64,000 bases of DNA from positions 141,786,091 through 141,850,090 of the forward strand of contig OY282560.1 in the NCBI GenBank assembly GCA_958295665.1, in the 5' to 3' direction. The position numbers and the translations under genes were made by a program. The notes under the pieces were generated by a model. It was not told where the DNA came from and made no database searches. It saw only the letters and a program-made list of their open reading frames with translations. The DNA is from Tipula vernalis. Taxonomy: Eukaryota; Arthropoda; Insecta; Diptera; Tipulidae. Shown here in pieces: positions 48,701 to 58,250 of this stretch. Position 1 is the stretch's first letter, and each line of letters begins with the position of its first letter.

Positions 48701-51700
48701 TATTGTTAAGTTTAGATTAAGAAACTGATCACGGAACAAGCATTATGTTGTCATCATATTGTAAACTCTATAAGTACCAAAATAAAAAATAAAAAATTAA
48801 AAAATTTGCAGTCCTGTTCGTGTCAACATAGATTTTTTTAATTCTTCTAATCGCAGACTAAACCGATCAAATATAAACTTCCAATTACCCTGAGATTCTT
48901 AACGGAGTAATCTAATTTGACTGAAAAAATGGCGCTCTTATCAACCTCGCCTTAAAGGTTTACGCTGGAAACTTCTGATATTCAATTTCACAATAATTTT
49001 AGTTATGGTAATCAAACAGAATTTGTCGAACAGAATACGGGTACCTCGAAAATTACTAGGTGTGAAAATATTTTTAATATTTGAAACTGTTTTTGCTACC
49101 TTTTATTCATTTGGCCCCAGTTTTAGTTCAGGGTTCATTAGTATAACAAATTAAGAAAGGTCGTTTGCGTCCTGGTATATTAGTTATAATAAATATGCAG
49201 CCGTATATCGTAAAACCGATTTTCAGCACGTCAGTTGGTACAGATTTTTCGGGATAATAAAATTCATCTTAAGTTATTTTATTCCCTAATTTTGTTTCTC
49301 CAATAAATTTGTTTGCCCGCCATTAACGAAATACTTGCTAAATCTACTGCTATACATATAACGTGCAGCAAGGCTATGCAGAGGATATTCAAAATATTTG
49401 ATTGTAGAATGTTCAGTTTGCCTGCTATACAGCTCTAAATATTAAAATCGTGTATTTTACCAGTCCTGCACCATAAAATTCTTAACAAGAAACACACAGC
49501 CGATCAAGTCTCTTAGGAAGAAAAGACACGTATCAATACATTTTTCAATTGGTATGTCAGTACAAACAAACAAACAATAAAATGATTTATCGTTCTACCT
49601 ATTAACGATAGCAATTTAACTATACTATTGATAGACAGACAGGTAATTCGTGAATAAACTACAAACAAATTTTCAAATCAAATGTTACGTACCGACAGAG
49701 TACATAAATAACAACAAAACCTTATTAATTTCCATATGAAATTCTACCTCATTATTTGTTGTGTGTATAGCATTTCTTATTCGTACTTTGTTAAAATTCA
49801 ATAGGTAAAAAGTGTCAATTTCATTTAAAATGTATGTACGAGTAATTACATTTACAATACTACACAATATGTACGATTATGTATCTAATATTGAAATCCA
49901 GTAATAAAACCCATGATTAGAAATACATTTTTTTTTAATTTTATCGTCGTTATATATTTTTCCAATTATGTCAATTTTAATTAAGTGAAGACAATAAAAT
50001 GAAAATCAATATAAGAATTTTAATTGGTATAACAAAATGAAAAGTAAAATCGAAGTTAAGCTAAACGAAATAAAGAAAGAAGGGCGCACGGAAATCGTTC
50101 GATCCGATGAATGATTATGAGTTTGTGTATTAGTTCGCCATATACATACGTAGTAAAACTTAATCACTCATTAACGAAACTATTACAAATAGCGTCACGT
50201 TAATGTGCATACGTTCTGAGGTAAATTATAATGCTACTACAGTTTATTTTGCTATTGATTTTGTTTTCCTTTTAGTGTGCGTAATTTGTAGATTTATGAA
50301 TGAAAAAAACGTTTAATAATTGGGTTTTAAATATATTTATACAAAAAATATTCTTTGCTAAACATAAAATATTAAAATGCCAATCAGCCAACGAATAAAT
50401 ATTTTTTTATTTATTTTTTTTTGGTCACCATTTATTACTAAGATGACCTTTCTTAGAAGGTTTACAACAGTTAGTAAAGTGTTGAACAATTATTGATTGA
50501 TTGATTGATCTATCTCACCCTTCTCGCTATCTCCTCAGCTAGTGCCATGAATTTAAATACTAAATCCATTTTTTTATAATTTTTTAAACTAAAAATTCCT
50601 ACTGTTTCCAATTACCACAATTTCCCACACTTACTGCCAAATAATTTAAAATTAAATAATAACAGTATAAAATTTTGTATAAATTCTAAAATTCGGAAAT
50701 TTGAATTTAAAATCTCCTAAAACTAAACCATATAATTTTAATTTCAAAAATTATGGATTAATTATTTAATTCCAAAAATACAACAATTTAAACTAATCAC
50801 TAACATTTGTTAGTAATAAATATAGTAAAATAAGTTAGCACAGGCCAACACAATTTCTAATTACAAGTTCAATTTCTGCTCCTCAGTGCCTCTTGAGGCC
50901 AGTTCGAACTAAACAACAATTTGAATTATAAATTAAAATTCAGCATGAAATAATAAATTAGAATCTAGTTTCTGAAATAAATTATAAATTAGTATTTAAG
51001 TAGTATAATTATGTTGGTGTGAACAGAACTTTATCTGTCAATTTAAGTTCAGTGTGATACTGGCAAAGTCAATCATGTAAAACGTAAATGTATTAAAAAA
51101 TAAAAAAAAACTTTCTTTCCGGTTTTGCTTATTGTACAAAACAGACATGTTCTTTAAGCTCTTATTTAATTATCAAAGATCATCAAATTAATTTAAATAT
51201 ATGAACCATATATTACCTCTAAGCATTACAACTAAACAAGCAATTTTTAATTAAAATTAAAAATCTAAATTTAATAACTGAAACCCACCTCAAACTCCTC
51301 AAATTGAAAAAAAAATTATAAGATTCGAATTATAACTAAAATCCTTAAATAAATTATATATTTTTAATTAGCCAATATAATGTAATTAGAATTAATACAT
51401 ATAACAACATTAAATTGTTTTGAAGCCATCTCACATCACACAAAAACCAATTTAATCCAACTTGAGAAAATGTCTTTTCCACTAATGAGGGAAACTATCA
51501 CACACATCTTTAAACAATAAAAAATCAACAATAATTTCCTTCATCCCAATCTTCAGCTTCTCCACTTCCACACAGAGAAACCAACAAAATCCATCCGCTT
51601 GGAAACAAAAAATACCGAAGCCAACCCATCCCTATGATCACATCAATCCCAAATCTAGTGTTACATTTGCACACCACACACCAAGATAGGATAAATAAGT

Positions 51701-51774
51701 AACAAAATGAAATGTAATAAGATAAATTAATTTTAATTAACCAATACGACATAATGCCATATAACAACATGATA
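48701..51774. other. AT-rich sequence, no gene seen
   Basis: About 3 kb of AT-rich DNA with runs of A or T and a TTGA-type simple repeat near 50,493-50,507. No motif-bearing frame was found on either strand. Confidence 0.55.
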
Positions 51775-51776
51775 TA

Positions 51777-53668
51777 CAGTCCTAACCAAAATTATTTGTA
51801 CCTGTTAAATTTTTGATCCAACGTAACGCAAACAACTTTAAAAATTATATAAATAATAAACTTTTTGAAAATTTTAATTTTAATTCAATAAATTTAATTA
51901 CCCTGCTTTACATTTATATCAAAATCGTTTTTAAACTTTAGTTCTAGGAGAAGTTACAGTTAATTTTGTTTTTGCCAAAATCATTTGTACCCACAAATTT
52001 GTTCTCAATATTATTTGTGCAATATGGAAAATTTAAAATAAAATAGTAAATCAATTAAATTTAAGATAATTTTTTGCTAATTAAATAATGATATAGTCAC
52101 TCATATTTTGTATATAGATGGTCAGTTTTTGTTTAGCCTCTATAAAATCTAGCAAGATGTCCGAATTCACAAAAAAATATTCAATCCCTAGTTAAATAAT
52201 AGTTTCTCCCTTTCTTCTTTTATAAAATTACGTTTTGTTTCATAATACAAATTCTATGCAAGTTGATAATATTTTTTTTTTACATAGAAGTATTTAGCAT
52301 TCAGCTAAATATTGAGCTCGATGGAATTGGGCAGTTAACTATTTAACTCTCTAGTTAAAATGTTGATGTAAAAAAAGAAATAAAATTAGCAAGCGCTGAA
52401 TTTGTATATAAAAGAAGAAAGGTAGGGAATATTATTTAACTAGAGATTGGTATTATTTTGTGAAACCAGGCGTTAGAATCTTATCCCGCTTAATTTTCTT
52501 GGCACCCTGCTACAAATTTTTGGTATTTTTAGATCATGAATATCTTACACTTTAACTTAGACATCCGTAAGTTTAAATCGAAACACTGCCCTAGCCAAGA
52601 CAAATAATTATATTCAAGATTTTTGCCGAATTTCGTGGCAATGACTTTTCTTTTGTATGAGAGTATTATTGTGCTGAAGAGCAAATTGAGGACCGACTAG
52701 TTTATCATCAACCATAAATATTACTTAATCAAATAAATTGAAATAGAACATTCTCCTTCAATAGTTCACTTTGTAAAGCCGGGTAACCTTTTATTTGCTG
52801 CCCAAGGAAAACTAAGCGAGGCAGTATCCACACTAATTGATGCTCGATGTTTATGTAATAATAAAAATATTTCCAATATTATCAAATTAGGACAAAAACG
52901 TACTAATTTGGACATAAAACAGTTCTCCATAGATCAAAGGGCTTATCTTATGATGCCGTTCACGTTTCATTTCCTGACGGTAGATCATATTCCGTTTGTC
53001 TGTATGCCCTATAAACTACAACTGTCCAAGGCCATAGTTCAATTTCAGTTTATTTTATGAAGTTACATTCCTAGTTGATTATAAACTAGTCAGTCTTCAA
53101 TTTGCTCTTCAGCACAAAATACTCACATACATAAGAAGAGTCATTGCCACGAAACTATACAAAAATCTTGAATATAATTATTTGTCTTGACCCAACCTTG
53201 AGGGTTTGGATTTAAACTTGTGGAGGTTTAAAAAATACCGAAAATTTGTAGCAGGGCAAAGAAAACTGAGCGGGATAAGATTCTCAGTGATGTTAACAAC
53301 ACATTTTTGAACGACTTTCTAGATGTTATCATTGTTGATGTCAAATTGACCATCTGCATACAAAATATGAGTAAAATAATCTTAAATTTAATTGATTTAC
53401 TATTTTATTTTGATTTTTCCATATTGGACAAATAGTATTAAGAACCAATTTGTGGCTACAAATAATTTTGACAAAAACTAAATTAACTGTAATTTCTCCT
53501 AGAACTAAAATTTAAAAAAATTTTGAGATAAATGTAAAGCAGGGTAATTAATTTTGTTGAATTAAAATTAAAGTTTTCAAAAGGTTTATTATTTATATAA
53601 TTTTTAAAGTTGTTTGCATTACGTTGCATCAAAAATTTAGCAGGTACAAATAATTTTGGTTAGGACTG
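51777..53668. mobile_element. Palindromic Tc1/mariner-like element with long arms (1,892 bp)
   Basis: Ends CAGTCCTAACCAAAATTATT and AATAATTTTGGTTAGGACTG are perfect inverted repeats flanked by TA on both sides (51,775-51,776; 53,669-53,670). The start is typical of Tc1-like elements. The inverted arms continue far inward: 51,777-52,140 pairs with 53,668-53,330, and 52,485-52,715 pairs with 53,285-53,075. Only about 350 bp in the middle is unpaired. I found no transposase reading inside, so it is non-autonomous. The left arm is longer because a second element sits in it at about 52,182-52,450. Confidence 0.8.
52182..52450. mobile_element. MITE nested in the left arm of the palindromic element
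   Basis: CAATCCCTAGTTAAATAAT, then CTTTCTTCTTTTATA, at the left is mirrored at the right; on the minus strand the right end reads CCAATCTCTAGTTAAATAAT, then CTTTCTTCTTTTATA. The arms are about 45 bp. The matching position of the right arm of the host element lacks this segment, so the insertion is directly visible. Confidence 0.72.
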
Positions 53669-53670
53669 TA

Positions 53671-54316
53671 GTATAATACAACTTGATACAACATAACAAT
53701 CTTATAAAGCTAACAAAAATGTTTACGCAAGCTGCGACATATTTAAAACTTGAAGAGACACCCTATGATTTGAACTGTAATGCATACAAATTTAAGCATC
53801 AAGGGAGTATATTTACATCTATACAGCCATGGACATACTACATATACATAAACATGAAGCTCTATTTAAACCTTTAAATTTTTTATAATTCGTCTTAGCA
53901 TTATAGATATGTTTACTAACACAACAACATTCCTCATTATGTTCAGTACCACAATTATAAACCAAACCAACATAAGAAACAAGAAAAAACAATAAAAAAT
54001 CCCTACACATGCCGCACCATATCCACACAACACAAACAAAACCTACTCAAAACAGCAAATGAATTTTGGTCGCAAAACTCCCGCACTGCCTAAAGAGAAT
54101 TTTGTATACGTACAAGGCGCGTTATTTATATTAGTGTATCGTTCTGTGACGGTAAATATCAAAAGTAAGCCAATCGGTTGAAATTGAGAAGATCTCACTT
54201 ACTATGAAGCAGGAGAGTTTTCAATACTACGTTGTTCATTGTTCAAACAATATGGTAAGTATTTTTTGAATATTCTACTTTTAGTAAAGTTCTTTTATTG
54301 TATAATAAAAATATGT
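53671..54316. other. AT-rich spacer, no gene seen
   Basis: Short frames without motifs. Confidence 0.5.
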
Positions 54317-54441
54317 ATTTCTTTAGTTTTAACTTAATATGTTTGTTTATTAATATTTTATTAACTTATAATAAATCAGTTTTATATTATAAATTATTAA
54401 ATAATTAATAAACAAAAATATTAAGTTAAAACTAAAGAAAT
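54317..54441. repeat. Inverted repeat (hairpin) beside the hAT-like element
   Basis: ATTTCTTTAGTTTTAACTTA and onward (left arm to about 54,364) is the complement of the right arm ending TTAAAACTAAAGAAAT at 54,441, with two or three mismatches over about 47 bp. The loop is about 30 bp. Confidence 0.7.
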
Positions 54442-54973
54442 TTATTTGTTTATTTCAGGGCTGTGGAGTCGGAGCCGGAGCCGGAGTCGGAGCCGGAGTC
54501 GGAGCCGGAGTCGGAGCCGCAGAGTTTATGTTTCTTTTCGTATTTTTAAAGGAGCCGGAGTCGGAGCAGGAGCCATGTGGAAATAACCGACTCCGGCTCC
54601 AGATTTTTGTTGGTTTTTATTCCTATTTTCCTACGTATCTCAAATATTTGTATATGAATTACCGCAGTTCAATTTGGCATTCCAAATCGTAATAAACGAA
54701 ATTGCGGTAAATTTAAAAAATTTGGGTTGAGATTTTTGTGAAATCTTTAATTTTTTCCAATTTTGTATTAAGCACGCAAATCGAAATAAATATTTTATCA
54801 TCACATTTCACGGAAAATTATTGTTGTTATACCAAACAAAAAATTGGAAAAATATAAAGAAGAATTAATATGGACTTTGACGATACTTTAACAAGCTAGG
54901 ATGCTTTATTGTTAAATTTGTATATAAACCTTTTCAAACCAATCATCGTGCCTTAAGTGTATCTTACAAATCA

Positions 54974-55246
54974 ATGAATAAAAATCTTGGGGTATCAAAA
55001 ATAATTGCAAAATTTTCAATTCAATTGCAAAATAGCCAACGCCTTTTCAAAATCTCTCAACGTGATCTTACAGCTACTCTTCTAGAGCTGGAAAAAGCCA
55101 TAACCGAAAATGTTGTTTTTTCACGCCGAATTCAACTCGAATATGGAAGATTGCAGTTTGAGCCAGAAATCGATGATATTTTCCGTTCATTGGCAAAAGA
55201 ATTGTACGTTTATGAAGCAACTGGAAGAATCGCAAATAACCTTTAG
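54974..55246 (+). CDS. Small ORF of unknown function inside the hAT-like element
   Basis: The ATG at 54,974 opens 90 codons to a TAG at 55,244. The product is charged and helix-like: MNKNLGVSKIIAKFSIQLQN, then LTATLLELEKAITENVVFSR, LQFEPEIDDIFRSLAKELYV and YEATGRIANNL. Its composition is more protein-like than the other frames of the element. I do not recognise the family. It could be a transposase leftover, a captured host fragment or chance. Confidence 0.35.
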   Translation: MNKNLGVSKIIAKFSIQLQNSQRLFKISQRDLTATLLELEKAITENVVFSRRIQLEYGRLQFEPEIDDIFRSLAKELYVYEATGRIANNL

Positions 55247-55249
55247 TTT

Positions 55250-55930
55250 ATTTTTATGTTTGCTTTTAACAAGGTAACTAAAAATGTCACAGTAGCTTTT
55301 AGGAAAATATTCAAAATCTGAAACTAATTTTTGAAAATTTTGAAACTTGTCGAGCTATTTCAATTCATAACTCAAAATCGATGAGAAAAACACAGATTTG
55401 TTTGAAAAGCAGAAATGGTTATTAAATAAATCTGAACAAAAAAAAAATGGAAAGCTGCTGTCATTTAGTAAAACCCTCTTACATTTTTTTAAACAATATC
55501 CACGTCACCGTTACAGATTCCATGTATTTTGAGTAACATCTCAACAGATAATCCTACGGATGATCCGAACCCCCTCTTTTAACAGATGATTTTCTCTAGC
55601 AACCACCGACACGCTACCTCCTCTCCCTAAGACTGAAACTCTGCGTACTTGTAGAAGTTCCACAGTTTATAGATAACCTTTTGTTTGTCGTTCCGCCTGT
55701 TAAGAAAAAGGGGAACTAACTTCGTACGAAATTGAAATGTATCGTCAGATTATTGACTTTATAAAAAGATATCTTTGGAATAAAATTGTGGCTAGTCTTA
55801 AATGTACCGTATAGCAGCTTTCCCCGATAAATAATCTAATATTGATATTGTACAGAAAAGGCTAATAAGGTGTCCCTGCGGTGACCTTTGCAAATTAACG
55901 TCAGCTACTGCCAGCTTGCCAAACTATATT
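55250..55930. other. Non-coding interior of the hAT-like element
   Basis: No motif-bearing frame is present between the small ORF and the hexamer-rich right end. Confidence 0.5.
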
Positions 55931-56344
55931 TCGTGTCGGAGCTGAAGCTGAAGTCGGAGTTGGAGCCAGAGCCGGAGCTGTAGCTGGAGCTAGAGCCGGA
56001 GCTGGAGCTGGAGCCGGAGTCGTATATAAATTTCCGGAGTCGGAGCCAGAGAGCCGAACCTTTTTTTTTCAGACTACTCAACCCTGGTTATTTTCTGAAT
56101 GTAACGTAAATTACCGATAATTTGTACTTATAATATATAATATAATTAATTGGCCAATGAGAAAGTATATAAAGTGCATCTTATAGATTATCATAAATAT
56201 AAATAATTTGAAATTAAATATATCGAATTGCAGGTTGTACACAATTTTAATTGAAATTAATCAAATTTTAATATACAATTTTGCATTTTAGTCAATTGAT
56301 TTTTTTCTCAAACTTCGTTGTCTTCGTGTCCCTTTAAAAATTTC

Positions 56345-57201
56345 ATTTCGTATACAGAGATATTATTGAGAGTCACAGGTAGTGGTTCTATTGATCTATT
56401 AGTGAAGTTAATGTAAGTAGACTTCGATTCATTACCTTTAATTCTCCACTTAGCTAGCCAATCTTGTATATTATTTACGGCTTTTGGTAGTTTGAATGTG
56501 ACTTCTCTGATTGTGTCACCAACAGCACCTATCAATAATATCTCTGTACCACATGCCAGTCAAGCAAAATACCTTGGTATGAACCTTGATGCAAAGTTAA
56601 AGTGGAAAGTACACGTGAAAAAGAAATCAGAAGAGCTTCAGTTAAAATATAGAAAAATGTACTGGTTAATTGGAAGAAACTCTCAGTTATACTTCATAAT
56701 AAACTTGTGCTTTATAAACAAGTACTCAAGCCGGTCTGGACATATGGTATTCAACTATGGGGATGCACCAAAATCAGCAATCAACAGATAGTTCAACGAT
56801 TTCAAAATAAAGTCCTCAGAGGAATTGTAAATGCCCCTTGGTACACTCGTAATAGTGACCTTCATAGAGATCTCGGAATAGACACAGCCGCAAGTGAAAT
56901 AAAGAAATGTGCTCAAAAACACCAGGATAGGCTCCATCATCACCCTAACATCGAAGCTGCAAGACTACTTCATCAAGAGGGTATAATAAGAAGACTCAAA
57001 AGACTAAAACCTTTTGAGTTACCTGAATAGTCTGCACAATGCAAGATCAACCAAAACAACACTTTATGTAAAGAACACATATGTATGAGTGCTTTATTAT
57101 TATATTGTCAGAGTCAAACGCTGTTAGTCAAAAATGACTAGTTACTTTGTAAAAAATTTTATTGTTATCATAAATAAAATTATTAAAAAAATTTCGTATA
57201 C
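56345..57201 (+). mobile_element. 5'-truncated Jockey LINE (copy 3) with 5' inversion
   Basis: The element is flanked by a perfect 11-bp target duplication ATTTCGTATAC (56,345-56,355 and 57,191-57,201). The part from about 56,532 to 57,190 is in sense orientation and ends in an A-rich tail. The part 56,356-56,530 is inverted and encodes, on the minus strand, the segment immediately preceding it in ORF2 (WLAKWRIKGNESKSTYINFT). A 17-bp stretch (TCAATAATATCTCTGTA) is present in both pieces. This is the structure made by twin priming during LINE integration. Confidence 0.9.
56532..57030 (+). pseudogene. Jockey ORF2 C-terminal part
   Basis: The reading continues from ISVPHASQAKYLGMNLDAKL through KKSEELQLKYRKMYWLIGRN. 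After a frameshift near 56,700 it goes on with YGIQLWGCTKISNQQIVQRF, APWYTRNSDLHRDLG and RRLKRLKPFELPE, ending at 57,030. This region follows the RT in Jockey ORF2 and has no catalytic role that I can name. The RT itself is lost through 5' truncation. The sequence is close to copy 2 at 24.9-25.2 kb. Confidence 0.8.
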
Positions 57202-57382
57202 GAAACCCTAATATCTACAAACACCACAACATAACTAAACGAAAAACTACAAAGAGCATGAAGAGCATGAATCATAAAAGAGCATTCCGACATACACACA
57301 ATTACTAATACTATCACGATCCGATAATTCTTGCCTCACTGACTCATTAGGCGACCAAAATTCATGTCCAGATTTGGCATAT
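57202..57382. other. Spacer between the Jockey copy and the copia element
   Basis: No gene is seen. Confidence 0.4.
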
Positions 57383-57696
57383 TGTGACGGTGACACCTAG
57401 AGTGTGATAGAATAAGTTAAATTAATAGCTCAATGTTTCACTGTACTAAAATGGAATTTTCCATGATAAAACAGTTCTAAATGTGTCTACACTATTAGTA
57501 CTGGAAAAGGCATGAGCTTTCTAGAAGTTTGGTTTGTGTATTTGACCAGGCGAACAAAATCAAATTAGATTATTCGAATTTGGAACGCGATAGTGTAAAC
57601 CTTTAAGATTATTAGTAGTATTTGGAAAGCGACAGTGTGAAGATTAAAAAGGAATTAAAAAGTGATTTAAAAAGTGTTTTAGTGGAAATAAAAATT
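57383..57696 (+). repeat. Partial copia 5' LTR without TATA box
   Basis: It matches the LTR at 10,616 from TGTGACGGTGACACC onward, but the TATATAAAAAGG box is replaced by TATTTGACCAGG, and the last part of about 160 bp is missing. A degenerate tandem duplication of about 45 bp (ATTTGGAACGCGATAGTG, then ATTTGGAAAGCGACAGTG) is present at about 57,565-57,645. Confidence 0.8.
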
Positions 57697-58250
57697 AGGA
57701 AAAATGCATTTTCCTACAGCAATTTTTTAGTTATACATAAATATGACAAGGAATGTGATATTTCGGCGAATATCAGTAAATTAGCAAATATGGCGTACAG
57801 ACTTAATAATTTAAAGCAGCCAATAGATGAAACAATGGTAGTGTCAGAAATACTCGTCATATTACCTGAAAAATATCAACATTTTAGTACCGCATGGGAG
57901 TCTACACCGTTAGCAGAAAAAACATTAAATACATTGACAGCTAGACTTTTATCCGAAGCGTCGAGAAATAAAGGTATCGAGTTTGAAGGAGCAGTGGCGT
58001 TTAATTTATCAGAAAAAAATGTTACACATGCAATAATAAAGGACATATAAGTCGGTTTTTTCCGAAGAATAAATCACAGGCAAATAAATCGAAGGTAAAG
58101 TGTTTTCAATGTAACGGCTATGGGCATTACGCTAAATCGTGTATGAAAAATTCTCCAAAACAAAACTACAGCTGCAGTTTATGCAACAAGAATAACCATA
58201 ATGAAAAAAAAAATTATTTTCGTAATAAAAAGGATCCAAAAATTTGCACG
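57697..58250 (+). pseudogene. Copia Gag (C-terminal part) with zinc knuckles
   Basis: The Gag core reads DKECDISANISKLANMAYRL, then ILVILPEKYQHFSTAWES and ARLLSEASRNKGIEFEG (to about 57,990). A frameshift in an A7 run at 58,013-58,019 precedes the zinc-knuckle region. The first knuckle reads CYTCNNKGHISRFF with its last Cys changed to Phe. The second is intact, CFQCNGYGHYAKSC (about 58,100). A third, CSLCNKNNHNEKKNYF, also lacks its last Cys. Gag packages the element RNA. The upstream 25 or so codons of the open frame are LTR sequence read by chance. Confidence 0.8.

Larger units (their letters stand above)
54456..56086. mobile_element. hAT-like element with GGAGCC/GGAGTC ends (1,631 bp)
   Basis: The left end CAGGGCTGTGGAGTCGGAGC and the right end (minus strand CAGGGTTGAGTAGTCTGAAA) share a CAGGG start. 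The flanks GTTTATTT (54,448-54,455) and GTTATTTT (56,087-56,094) look like an 8-bp target duplication with two changes. Both ends carry strings of GGAGCC, GGAGTC and GGAGCT hexamers (54,466-54,595 and 55,936-56,055), very different from the AT-rich centre. CAGGG ends, 8-bp duplication and size fit hAT. No hAT transposase was recognised inside. Confidence 0.7.

Noticed and set aside
52720..53070. Tc1 transposase in the centre of the palindromic element
   Set aside because: No frame shows DDE motifs or the SPDLNPIE signature.
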